Positions 1 to 5,813 of a stretch of 6,103 nt of DNA are shown here, one piece after another; the stretch's first letter is position 1, and each line of letters opens with the position of its first letter. The notes below the pieces were generated by a model, which searched no databases, was not told the DNA's origin, and was given only the letters and a program-made list of their open reading frames with translations. Position numbers and translations under genes: made by a program. Source of the stretch: CAZKRU01 sp964555235 (GTDB lineage: Bacteria > Verrucomicrobiota > Verrucomicrobiia > Methylacidiphilales > CAMAQI01). The stretch spans positions 1 to 6,103 of the forward strand of contig CAZKRU010000128.1 of the NCBI GenBank assembly GCA_964555235.1, read 5' to 3'.

Positions 1-15
1 ATTTCAATCCCCCCG

Positions 16-48
16 CCCGGTTTCACCTCGGTGATCGGGTTTTATTTT
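16..48 (+). terminator. Probable intrinsic terminator of an upstream unit
   Basis: CCCGGT (16-21) can pair with ATCGGG (34-39), with one G-U pair. A two-T bulge follows, then CAC (24-26) pairs with GTG (31-33) around a CTCG loop. The stem is followed directly by TTTTATTTT (40-48), the usual arrangement of a Rho-independent terminator for plus-strand transcription entering from the left. Plus frame 1 is open from the window edge to a TGA at 82-84, but it is too short to call a gene end and would run through the hairpin. Confidence 0.55.
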
Positions 49-149
49 GGACAGGGATGCGGTCGATTCTTAGTTAAGCCTTGAAGGGGTCGGTTTTCCA
101 TGACAATTTAAGCCCCAAATGAGAGAAGAAGTTTCGAATTTAATTGGAA

Positions 150-163
150 CAACCGATCGGTTG
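150..163. promoter_or_regulatory. 14-bp perfect palindrome, possible operator
   Basis: CAACCGATCGGTTG is a perfect palindrome lying 23 bp before the ATG of the first gene, where a promoter or operator would sit. A TTGGAA (144-149) precedes it as a weak -35 candidate, but no good -10 follows at 17 bp. Palindromes of this form (ACCGnnCGGT-like) are typical of TetR-family operators. No regulator gene is visible nearby, so binding by any protein is inference. Confidence 0.3.
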
Positions 164-186
164 GTTGAATAACTGTTCTACTAAGA

Positions 187-591
187 ATGCTTGCCACGCT
201 CCGCCAGTTTCTGGGAATTCGGACGCACGCTGAAAAGCTCAGCGTGTTGCCCGTTCACATGGGGGAAAAAGAAAGAAAGCGGCTTGCAGACCTTATCGCG
301 GGCTTCATTGACGGAACCTGTGGCCCGTATGATTGGGACTGGGTCATGACGGGCCCCAAAGAAAGTCAGGAGGCGGAGCGAGTCAGTTCATTGTGCGCCA
401 GCCTCGATACGCTCCATCCGCCCCAAAAGAAGGGCCATTTCACGGATGATGTCGGTCTCACGGTGCTGCGGGAGTTAGTGGTATTGCTGCGTGCGACAAG
501 TGCGAGCGATACCCGTGTTTTCGAATTCGTAGACGAAACCTTCAAAGAGGTAGAGTGTCTGACCTACGACGTTTGGCAACGGAAATTATGA
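187..591 (+). CDS. Uncharacterised small soluble protein, first gene of a coupled pair
   Basis: This encodes 134 aa with no signal peptide or membrane segment, so it is probably cytoplasmic. I do not recognise a named family with certainty. Visible features are an N-terminal helical, charged stretch (about 25-42), a PYDWDWVMTGP segment (48-58), a helix with two Cys/Ser-rich turns (60-75), HPPQKKGHF (78-86), and a leucine-rich helix LTVLRELVVLLR (91-102). The aromatic/acidic WDW patch followed by a proline-rich turn and an LRELxxLL helix resembles small hypothetical proteins often found near toxin-immunity loci; that comparison is from memory and weak. The ATG at 187 has only a poor ribosome-binding site (TAAGA). 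A later ATG at 259 (residue 25) has none better, so the longer start is kept. The stop TGA overlaps the next gene's ATG, implying translational coupling. Confidence 0.65.
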   Translation: MLATLRQFLGIRTHAEKLSVLPVHMGEKERKRLADLIAGFIDGTCGPYDWDWVMTGPKESQEAERVSSLCASLDTLHPPQKKGHFTDDVGLTVLRELVVLLRATSASDTRVFEFVDETFKEVECLTYDVWQRKL

Positions 592-917
592 TTTTGCGAC
601 GCGTCATAAAAGTCTCAGCCATCTTAATCGGGATAGTTGGCGTTACTTTGTTATTCACTGGAGGTCCCTATTTTTACGCCTGTTATCTCGAGGATAACTG
701 GCGGTCGAATCATCCTGAAATCAGAGAGGATTTGGAGAAGTATCTTCACTTTTACTCTGTGCATGTCATTGATCCGAAGGCCTCCATGTGGGGCCGAGAT
801 TACGTTCTCGCGGAAAACGAAAAAATGGTGCAATATTTGATTCTCTGGTCACAGCCGCTAGATGTTGTCTACGATGATCAGAATCGAATTAAGGTGATAT
901 TTACTTCATACGAATGA
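588..917 (+). CDS. Small single-pass membrane protein of unknown function
   Basis: This encodes 109 aa. The N-terminus (MILRRVIKVS) is basic and is followed by a hydrophobic segment at about residues 8-30, ending in aromatic residues. This fits an uncleaved signal anchor with the C-terminal domain probably outside the cytoplasm. The soluble part holds a KYLHFYSVHVIDPK stretch (51-64), WGRDY (68-72), and YLILWSQPLDVVYDDQNRI (83-101), which looks like a small alpha/beta domain; I cannot name the family. The ATG at 588 is chosen because it overlaps the previous stop as ATGA (588-591), a standard coupling arrangement. An in-frame GTG at 555 would add 11 polar residues (SDLRRLATEI) before the anchor, inside the first gene, and is less likely. 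The gene probably shares a transcript and a task with its upstream partner. Confidence 0.7.
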   Translation: MILRRVIKVSAILIGIVGVTLLFTGGPYFYACYLEDNWRSNHPEIREDLEKYLHFYSVHVIDPKASMWGRDYVLAENEKMVQYLILWSQPLDVVYDDQNRIKVIFTSYE

Positions 918-926
918 GGCAGAACC

Positions 927-1028
927 ATGTCATTGACTCAAGGCGCTACGCACGCGGCTCATGCGCAGGCCGTGCTGTTGGCCCGGATGCCCACACCGCT
1001 GAGGTTTGTGTGCAACACGTCCCTGTGA
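927..1028 (+). CDS. Doubtful 33-aa ORF after the coupled pair
   Basis: A 33-codon ORF (MSLTQGATHAAHAQAVL...) starts 9 nt after the preceding stop, with a GAGG sequence 7 nt before its ATG. Spacing and ribosome-binding site would suit a third operon gene. The product is short, alanine-rich at the start, without a recognisable domain or membrane segment, and ends beside a strong palindrome. It may be a chance ORF or a gene remnant. Confidence 0.15.
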   Translation: MSLTQGATHAAHAQAVLLARMPTPLRFVCNTSL

Positions 1029-1160
1029 TTTTTAAAACCGGTTTTAACCGCAACGACTCGACGACCTCAATGGTTTGACGGTTCGGAATTGAAAAGAAAA
1101 TTCCCACCGTTGCGCTTTTGAGGCTTAGCGGTTAAAACTTCAACGTTCCTGTCAGAGATT
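1029..1160. repeat. Palindrome and inverted repeats in the convergent intergenic region
   Basis: This region separates the plus-strand pair from the minus-strand phosphatase/GYF_2 unit. It holds a 16-bp perfect palindrome, TTAAAACCGGTTTTAA (1032-1047). An 11-bp inverted repeat, GTTTTAACCGC (1041-1051), pairs with GCGGTTAAAAC (1128-1138). Inside it lies a hairpin in which ACGGT (1078-1082) pairs with ACCGT (1106-1110) and GGAATT (1085-1090) with AATTCC (1099-1104), around a GAAAAGAA loop. None is followed by a proper T-run on either strand, so a simple terminator is not obvious. The nesting could still form one long folded structure ending the converging transcripts. No tRNA or other known RNA was recognised. 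Confidence 0.5.
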
Positions 1161-1448
1161 TTACTTCTTTTCAAAAGGGGAGATGAAAGCAGTGAGAAGC
1201 ATTTCACTGAGCGTTTTCAAAACGGTTAGGTCTGAATCTATTTTAATTTCATTAAAGTCCGTCACAGAATTTTTGGCAGTAGTCGAAGGCCATGAAACGA
1301 CTTTGCCGAGCGGCTGCCAATCTTCCTTATTTTCTGATGCGATGAGATCCTCAGGTTTAAACTGGCCGTTCGCAATTCCTCTCGCGATCTCTTCAATTGA
1401 AAATGATCCAAGTTCGATTCCATTTCGTTGGAGGCGAAGTTGTGTCAT
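1161..1448 (-). CDS. Small GYF_2 (DUF4339) domain protein
   Basis: This encodes 95 aa. Residues 4-53 follow the GYF_2/DUF4339 pattern: LQRNGIELGSFSIEEIARGI (positions 6-25), then NGQFKPEDLI, then a Trp-containing end, EDWQPLGKVVSW. In this family the conserved glycine, the helix after FS, the DLI strand and the WxPL turn form a small fold thought to mediate protein binding. Here it stands alone, whereas it often occurs fused to membrane domains. The tail (about 60-95) is a polar linker and then an amphipathic helix (TVLKTLSEMLLTAF, 75-88) with no confident membrane segment. The start is 14 nt after the HAD phosphatase stop, with at best a weak GAG ribosome-binding site, so co-transcription and coupling are likely. 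Its partner is unknown. Codon use looks AT-richer than the phosphatase. Confidence 0.75.
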   Translation of the reverse strand: MTQLRLQRNGIELGSFSIEEIARGIANGQFKPEDLIASENKEDWQPLGKVVSWPSTTAKNSVTDFNEIKIDSDLTVLKTLSEMLLTAFISPFEKK

Positions 1449-1462
1449 TTAAAGGGACTCGG

Positions 1463-2140
1463 TCATGCTTCAACGGCACGAAAAAAGGCGGCAGGATCGC
1501 TGAAGTCTTTGAAGGTGAAGGTCGGGGAGTGTTGCTGAAGTTGTTCGACGGAGAAGGCTCCGGTGGCGACGGCAACGGTTTTTGCGCCGATGACTTTTCC
1601 GCATTCGATATCGTGCGGCGTGTCGCCGATGACAAAGACATTTTCCGGAGGGAATTCGACTCCATGCTTTTCTTTGGCGCGTCGAATGGCGTGAGGGCCG
1701 AGGTCGTTTCGGATATGGCTGTCATCGGAGAAGGCGCCGAATTCAAAGAAGTTCCAGACGTCGTAGTGGGTGAGCTTGAGTTTCGCTCCTCGAACCAAGT
1801 TTCCTGTTAAAAGTCCTTGGGTCAGATCGGATCGTCGTTTCGTTTGTTCGAGAATTTCCAAAATCCCCGGATGCGTCCCGCCGCTTCCCTTCGGAAGTTC
1901 ATCCTCTAAAAAGCGAAGGTAGTCCTCCATGAATTTTTGAAGCGATTGAGGGGTCTCTTCGAGTCCGTAATGCTTGATCATCATTCGCGCGATCATCGCA
2001 TCAGTGCGTCCGCGGTAATCGATCTCGGAGAGAATGCAATCACGGCCGTGAACTTCTTTCATCACCCGAATCAGGGCGCGCTCTCCAGCGGCTCCATTAC
2101 AAATGAGTGTGCCGTCGATGTCCCAGAGGAGGAGTTTCAT
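1463..2140 (-). CDS. HAD-superfamily phosphatase, phosphoglycolate phosphatase-like
   Basis: This encodes 225 aa, a normal length for Gph/PGMB-type HAD hydrolases. Motif I is WDIDGT (6-11), with nucleophile D7 and general acid D9. Motif II is LLTGN (110-114), with T112. Motif IV is GDTPHD (172-177), with D173 and D177 for Mg2+ binding. The motif III lysine or arginine is probably in the AIRRAKEK helix (151-158), but I cannot fix it. Residues of about 14-85 form the alpha-helical C1-type cap that shapes the substrate pocket. Known relatives hydrolyse small phosphorylated metabolites such as 2-phosphoglycolate or beta-phosphoglucose in the cytoplasm; the substrate here cannot be read from sequence. 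A GGAT lies a few bases before the ATG as a modest ribosome-binding site. It is followed 14 nt later by the GYF_2 gene, and separated from fabI by a repeat-rich gap, so it may have its own promoter. Confidence 0.88.
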   Translation of the reverse strand: MKLLLWDIDGTLICNGAAGERALIRVMKEVHGRDCILSEIDYRGRTDAMIARMMIKHYGLEETPQSLQKFMEDYLRFLEDELPKGSGGTHPGILEILEQTKRRSDLTQGLLTGNLVRGAKLKLTHYDVWNFFEFGAFSDDSHIRNDLGPHAIRRAKEKHGVEFPPENVFVIGDTPHDIECGKVIGAKTVAVATGAFSVEQLQQHSPTFTFKDFSDPAAFFRAVEA

Positions 2141-2149
2141 GAGGATCCA

Positions 2150-2376
2150 TTTTCACACGAAGCTTCAGCCCCTGTGCTCATGTGGCGAACCGTGGTGAGA
2201 ACAGGATGTTGTCTCTCGCGAAGGTCGCCAAGGCGCGAAGGAATGTTCGACTTTATAACCAAAAAAGATTTCTTGGCGTCTTGGCGTAACTTGGCGAGAG
2301 ACAACATCATAGCTTTTTGTTCTTTAGGAAAAGGCACCAAGAAAAACTCTTTGTGGCTTCGTGCCTTTGTGTGAGG
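2150..2376. repeat. Intergenic inverted-repeat element(s) between fabI and the phosphatase
   Basis: The 260-bp gap is dominated by repeat sequence. A left arm (2205-2240) begins GATGTTGTCTCTCGC. The reverse complement of the right arm (2272-2308) begins with the same 15 bases and continues with only a few mismatches and one indel, so about 36 bp can pair around a 31-nt loop. The arms are built from short CGCCAAGG/CTTGGCG units. Further right, TTTGTGGCTTCGTGCCTTTGTG (2350-2371) is of the GTG/CTT-rich type I associate with dispersed intergenic repeats in several phyla. CACGAAGC (2156-2163) pairs with its GCTTCGTG (2356-2363), possibly making an outer arm. No protein is credible here; the open frames crossing it are repeat-derived. 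Confidence 0.7.
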
Positions 2377-2400
2377 AACAACTTACTTCACCGAGAGTTT

Positions 2401-3195
2401 TTACATCCCCATGACACTGTAGCCGCTGTCGACGTAAAGGACCTGGCCGGTAATCGCTGCTGCGCCGTCGTTGGCGAGAAAAGCGCCGGTGGCACCGAGC
2501 TCGTTCATCTCCACGTTTCGACGAAGGGGGGCATGTTCGGCACAATGCTTGAGCATATCGCTGAATTTGGCGATACCCCGGGCGGCGAGGGTATTCATCG
2601 GTCCGGCGCTGATGGCGTTGACCCGGATCTTCTGAGTGCCGAGGTCGTAAGCGAGATATCGAACCGATGCTTCCAGCGCGGCTTTGGCGACACCCATCAC
2701 ATTGTAATGGGGAATCACTTTTTCAGCACCGTAGTAACTCATCGTCACAATGCTTCCACCATTCGTCATGAGCGGTGCGGTTTCGCGAGCCAGCGCGACG
2801 AGGGAGTAGGCACTGATATCGTGGGAGATGCGGAAGGCTTCACGTGTTGTACCGACAAAGGTTCCTTCCAAAGCTTCCTTCGGGGCGTAGGCGACACTGT
2901 GGAGGAGGAGGTCAACGCGGTCGGTCTGTTGACGGACTTTTTTGAAAAATTCAGCGATCTGTTCGTCCGAGCTGACGTCACAGGGGAAAACGGCGGTATC
3001 GGAGCCGAACGTTCCGGCGAGTTCCTCGACATTTTCCTTAATTCGTTCCCCTTGGTAATTAAAGATCAGCTTGGCGCCGGCCTCATGCCAGGCTTGGGCA
3101 ATGGCCCAGGCGATACTGCGTTTGTTGGCAACTCCGAAGACCAGACCGATTTTTCCAGCGAGGGGCTTGTCACTCATGCCACCGATCAAAGCCAT
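2401..3195 (-). CDS. fabI: Enoyl-[acyl-carrier-protein] reductase (NADH-type), FabI
   Basis: FabI reduces the trans-2,3 double bond of enoyl-ACP in the last step of each fatty-acid elongation cycle, in the cytoplasm, normally as a tetramer. The product is 264 aa against about 262 in E. coli. The Rossmann cofactor loop is GVANKRSIAWAIA (21-33). CDVSS (72-76) and LLLHSVAYAP (96-105) follow. The catalytic region is SYYGAEKVIPHYNVMGVAK (153-171), with Y154, Y164 and K171 matching E. coli Y146, Y156 and K163. The substrate loop AISAGPMNTLAARGI (194-208) is intact, and the end is DSGYSVMGM. These features separate it from FabG and FabV. Two starts are possible: ATG at 3195 with no ribosome-binding site, or ATG at 3177 (residue 7, MSDKPLAGK), which has GGTGG but too close. 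The second gives an N-terminus closer to other FabI proteins. It is divergent from the PpiD-like gene. Confidence 0.96.
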   Translation of the reverse strand: MALIGGMSDKPLAGKIGLVFGVANKRSIAWAIAQAWHEAGAKLIFNYQGERIKENVEELAGTFGSDTAVFPCDVSSDEQIAEFFKKVRQQTDRVDLLLHSVAYAPKEALEGTFVGTTREAFRISHDISAYSLVALARETAPLMTNGGSIVTMSYYGAEKVIPHYNVMGVAKAALEASVRYLAYDLGTQKIRVNAISAGPMNTLAARGIAKFSDMLKHCAEHAPLRRNVEMNELGATGAFLANDGAAAITGQVLYVDSGYSVMGM

Positions 3196-3270
3196 TCAGC
3201 GGGGGGTGACAAGTCTAAAGTCTCGTTTTTTCTTGCCCGATGAGGAGGGGATGGGCAGGTTTTCAGCCCT
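3196..3270. promoter_or_regulatory. Divergent intergenic spacer, presumed promoters for fabI and the PpiD-like gene
   Basis: Only 75 bp separate the two divergent starts, so both promoters should lie here or within the opposing gene. It contains a tandem AAGTCTAAAGTCT (3211-3223), a T6 run (3226-3231) and a purine-rich GAGGAGGGG (3242-3250). I could not find a convincing -35/-10 pair on either strand. TAGACT (minus strand, 3217-3212) is a fair -10 for fabI but lacks a matching -35. Confidence 0.35.
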
Positions 3271-4791
3271 ATGTTAACGTTTCTTCGCTCGCAATCCAAG
3301 TATTTCATGGCCGTTCTGTTGGGGCTGGTCTTCTTTTCCTTCGCCCTCTTGTTTAATGTGAACTCGCTCGAGCAGTTCCAAATCCGAGGTGCCGGGAAGA
3401 TCGACGGCAAGGGGATCTCCTTTGAAACGCTCAACTTCGAGCAGCAAAATACGCATCTCATGATGCAGCTGAGCCAGGGAGGACGTCTTCCGAATTCGGA
3501 ACAAGTCCGCCAAGTGGTAAATAAAATGACCTGGCAGCGCCTGCTTTTGGTTGCGGAAGCGGACCGACTTGGGGTGGTGGTGACGGATCAGGAAGTGGCG
3601 GATTTTATGATGAAGCTTCCGATCTTTCAGAAAGACGGAAAATACCATCCGGAGAGCTATCAACAGTTTGTCCGGGGTTATCTGGCAGCCCAACACATTA
3701 CTTCTGAGCGTTTTGAACAAATCATTCGTGAGCAGCTTCGAGTGGAAGTCGTTCGCAAAGCCCTTTTGGGTTCGGTGAATATCGGGCCACAGGAGTCCCG
3801 GGAAGTTTTTGATCAAATGATGGGGCCGGTTCGAATGACTGCCGTTCGTTTGGCGTTAACTCCGTATCTCACCAAGGTGAGCGTAAGTTCGGAAGAAATT
3901 GCCAAGGAGTACGAGGCGAAAAAATCGATGTTTCAGACGGAAGAACGACGTCAGGTCGCTTATGCCGGATTTCTTTTAACTCCTGCTCAACAAAAAGCTC
4001 CGGAGAAGGAGAAGTCCGAAGCCAAGGCAAAGCTTGCGGAAGCGGCTCAACGGTTTACTGGAGAAGTCTATGGGTTGGAAGGATTGGCTGGGAATTTTTC
4101 GGAACGCGCTCAGAAAGCGGGAGCGATTGCTGGCGTGAGTGAGTTTTTCAGTCGGAGTGAGCCCGCGAAGCCGATTGCACCGAGTGTCGGTTTTAATCGG
4201 GCGGCGTTTCGTCTTGCTACGGAAGATCCGGTCAGTTCTCCGGTGGAGACGGATGACGGGTATTACGTTCTTTATCTCAAGGGAATTCAACCGAGTCAGC
4301 CCAAGGCGTTGGAAATGGTCACCGAGACGATTCGTCAGCGGTTGACGCAGCAGAAAGCGATGGAGATGCTTCGCCAGGAAGGGGAGGTCTTGGCCTCGAA
4401 ACTTTCCCAGGAAGTTCAGAAGGGAACCAAATTCAAAGCGGCGGCAACCGCACTGAAATTGACGGTGACCGATGTGCCTGAATTTAAACCGGCCGAACCC
4501 CAGAACGTGAAGGATCAAGATCTTCCTGCCTTGGTTCGTCTCTCTCAATCGCTGAAGGTCGGCACCGTCAGCGGATTTGAAGCGACGGCAACCGGCGGAC
4601 TCATTGCCTTGATTGAAGAGCGTAAGCCGACGAGCAATGACGAGTTTACGAAGATCCGTTCGATGATCGATTCCGAAATGCTCTCACGTCGTCAGGCGAA
4701 GATCATGGATGAATGGTTTTTGATGCAAAGCCGGAATCCACGTCATCGCCTTCCGGATAACTTTGCTACTGCGTCTCTCCCCAATTCTTAA
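3271..4791 (+). CDS. PpiD/SurA-like membrane-anchored peptidyl-prolyl isomerase family protein
   Basis: This encodes 506 aa. A short cytoplasmic N-terminus (MLTFLRSQSK) is followed by one transmembrane helix at about 11-30, placing the rest in the periplasm, as in E. coli PpiD. Residues of about 40-200 resemble the SurA N-terminal chaperone domain (SurA_N_3 type), including repeated helices such as VNKMTWQRLLLVAEADRLG (83-101) and EVADFMMKLPIFQKDGKYHPE (108-128). A parvulin-like segment spans about 225-340, ending FNRAAFRLATEDPVSSPVE and DDGYYVLYL. The usual RHIL start of parvulins is replaced by RQVAYAGFLL and no catalytic histidine is evident there, so it may chaperone without isomerase activity, as known for PpiD. 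A helical C-terminal region follows. The only usable start is ATG 3271, preceded by a weak AGG (3257-3259). ogt follows after 7 nt, suggesting one transcript. Confidence 0.85.
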   Translation: MLTFLRSQSKYFMAVLLGLVFFSFALLFNVNSLEQFQIRGAGKIDGKGISFETLNFEQQNTHLMMQLSQGGRLPNSEQVRQVVNKMTWQRLLLVAEADRLGVVVTDQEVADFMMKLPIFQKDGKYHPESYQQFVRGYLAAQHITSERFEQIIREQLRVEVVRKALLGSVNIGPQESREVFDQMMGPVRMTAVRLALTPYLTKVSVSSEEIAKEYEAKKSMFQTEERRQVAYAGFLLTPAQQKAPEKEKSEAKAKLAEAAQRFTGEVYGLEGLAGNFSERAQKAGAIAGVSEFFSRSEPAKPIAPSVGFNRAAFRLATEDPVSSPVETDDGYYVLYLKGIQPSQPKALEMVTETIRQRLTQQKAMEMLRQEGEVLASKLSQEVQKGTKFKAAATALKLTVTDVPEFKPAEPQNVKDQDLPALVRLSQSLKVGTVSGFEATATGGLIALIEERKPTSNDEFTKIRSMIDSEMLSRRQAKIMDEWFLMQSRNPRHRLPDNFATASLPNS

Positions 4792-4798
4792 GGATGGG

Positions 4799-5266
4799 AT
4801 GAGACCCGAAAACGCGATCAGCGGATTCGAGACCCCGTTGGGGTGGATTCGCTTGGAGGCTTCGGAAATCGCAATCGTATCGTTGAGCTTTGTTCCGCGT
4901 GCGTTGAAAATAAAAACGGCTCCCACGTCTCTCTTAAAGGAAGCGCGTCGTCAGTTGGAAAATTACTTTTCCGGAAATCTCCAGAAATTTTCAATTCCCG
5001 TCGATCCTTCGGGAACGGAATTTCAGAAAAGCCTCTGGGCTCAATTGCTCCGAATTCCGTTCGGTAGCGTCAAAACCTATGGCGCGTTGGCGGCGGTCAT
5101 GAAAAAATCCGGCGCAGCGCGAGCCATCGGAGGCGCCTGCGGAGCCAATCCGATTCCGATCATTATCCCATGCCATCGCGTGACCGGGGCGGGAGGAAAG
5201 TTGACTGGATTTTCAGCAGGACTTTGGCGGAAGGAATGGTTGTTGAAGCACGAGGGGAAGTGCTGA
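4799..5266 (+). CDS. ogt: Methylated-DNA-[protein]-cysteine S-methyltransferase (Ogt/MGMT)
   Basis: This is a suicide DNA-repair enzyme that moves the alkyl group from O6-alkylguanine (and O4-alkylthymine) to its own cysteine. It encodes 155 aa from ATG 4799, chosen because AAGGA (4790-4794) sits just upstream; an earlier in-frame TTG at 4763 lies inside the previous gene. Residues of about 5-75 form the variable N-terminal ribonuclease H-like domain. The C-terminal domain is typical: IPFGSVKTYGALA (with Y95), ARAIGGACGANP (arginine finger R108, N117), and PCHRV with acceptor C125 and H126. KEWLLKHEG follows, with E152 as the glutamate of the Asn-His-Cys-Glu network. No AdaA-like regulatory domain is present, so it is the constitutive Ogt type rather than Ada. 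It lies 7 nt after the PpiD-like gene and probably shares its transcript. Confidence 0.95.
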   Translation: MRPENAISGFETPLGWIRLEASEIAIVSLSFVPRALKIKTAPTSLLKEARRQLENYFSGNLQKFSIPVDPSGTEFQKSLWAQLLRIPFGSVKTYGALAAVMKKSGAARAIGGACGANPIPIIIPCHRVTGAGGKLTGFSAGLWRKEWLLKHEGKC

Positions 5267-5302
5267 TGATCAGTTTTAAAGGTATTTTAGAAGAGCAATT
5301 AA

Positions 5303-5659
5303 ATGAAAAAAATTATTTTTCCAGGTATAAACGGAAATTTGAAGATTAGTTTTGACTACATGGGTCCGAACTGTGAATTGAGATCTTGTGTTTCAATAAA
5401 GGGAGATATTGAAGGGCTCAGATCGCTTGCAAATTTACTGCTCAAACTCGCTGAAGTAGATCAAGAGGAAATGGTTTTTCTTCCGGCAGGAGAGGCGATT
5501 TATGTCGATTTAAATCCCTCTTCACAGCTCAATCCAGATTCTGAAGTAACTAGGATCGGGAGATTGGATGGAAAAAAAACAGGAGCATTTCCGCTTGGGG
5601 TAAAGAATCTGCCGATAAAGGGGCGACCTATAGTTCTGACAAACGAAAAGTTGAAATAG
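5303..5659 (+). CDS. Small hypothetical protein, possibly an Imm32-type immunity protein
   Basis: This encodes 118 aa with no signal or membrane segment. After a beta-rich start (KIIFPG, NLKISFDY) comes SIKGDIEGLRSLANLLLKLAE (31-51). This matches the GD-x-EGL-x-x-LA-x-x-L-x-x-LA helix that I associate with the Imm32 immunity family of polymorphic-toxin systems. Then follow YVDLNPSSQLNPDSEVT (67-83) and IGRLDGKK, similar to the 'D-x-x-x-L-x-x-x-S-x-E' ending of that family. The family match is from memory and tentative; a toxin is not visible nearby. The ATG at 5303 has a purine-rich AGAAGAG (5289-5295) 7 nt upstream, a good ribosome-binding site. The gene is visibly AT-richer than the ogt and PpiD-like genes, with A- and T-runs in its first codons, which may signal later acquisition. 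It is 36 nt from ogt and may be expressed by read-through. Confidence 0.7.
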   Translation: MKKIIFPGINGNLKISFDYMGPNCELRSCVSIKGDIEGLRSLANLLLKLAEVDQEEMVFLPAGEAIYVDLNPSSQLNPDSEVTRIGRLDGKKTGAFPLGVKNLPIKGRPIVLTNEKLK

Positions 5660-5813
5660 GCAGTAATCTTAGGGACGCATCTAACGATTCGCCATTTGAA
5701 ATCATTTCTCGCTGACGCGGCTGAAGGCAATAGGGTTGCAACTCCGTGTTTTCACCAATGACAGTCAAAAACAGACCCTTGCCTTCACTCGACTTTACTG
5801 CTACCTTCCTATC
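5660..5813. other. Intergenic spacer before the antitoxin gene
   Basis: This 154-bp stretch has no credible gene; the open frame reaching back to a TTG at 5736 lacks family similarity in that part. TTGCCT (5779-5784) and TACCTT (5802-5807), 17 bp apart, are a weak promoter candidate. No clear ribosome-binding site precedes the antitoxin ATG at 5814, so translation may be leaderless or inefficient. Confidence 0.3.

Noticed and set aside
1..84. Possible C-terminal end of an upstream gene in frame 1
   Set aside because: Only 27 codons are open, which is common by chance, and the frame runs through a likely terminator hairpin.
2137..2340. 67-codon minus-strand ORF overlapping the phosphatase start
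   Set aside because: It is read through the inverted-repeat element and has no recognisable domain; the frame is a by-product of the repeat.
2317..3243. 308-codon plus-strand ORF opposite fabI
   Set aside because: It lies antisense to a clearly recognised FabI; its product is low in family-like motifs, and fabI explains the codon pattern.
3274..3816. 180-codon minus-strand ORF within the PpiD-like gene
   Set aside because: It is the antisense shadow of a well-supported coding frame, rich in His/Arg/Lys with no domain.
3976..4548. 190-codon minus-strand ORF within the PpiD-like gene
   Set aside because: It is another antisense shadow with biased Arg/Phe composition and no family resemblance.
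5247..5264. AGCAC/GTGCT stem-loop at the end of ogt as a terminator
   Set aside because: The stem has only 5 bp, lies inside the coding end, and the following T-run starts about 9 nt later and is only four bases long.
5736..5813. N-terminal extension of the antitoxin from TTG 5736
   Set aside because: The extra 26 residues have no similarity to the family, the start is a TTG, and the ATG at 5814 gives a normal family length.
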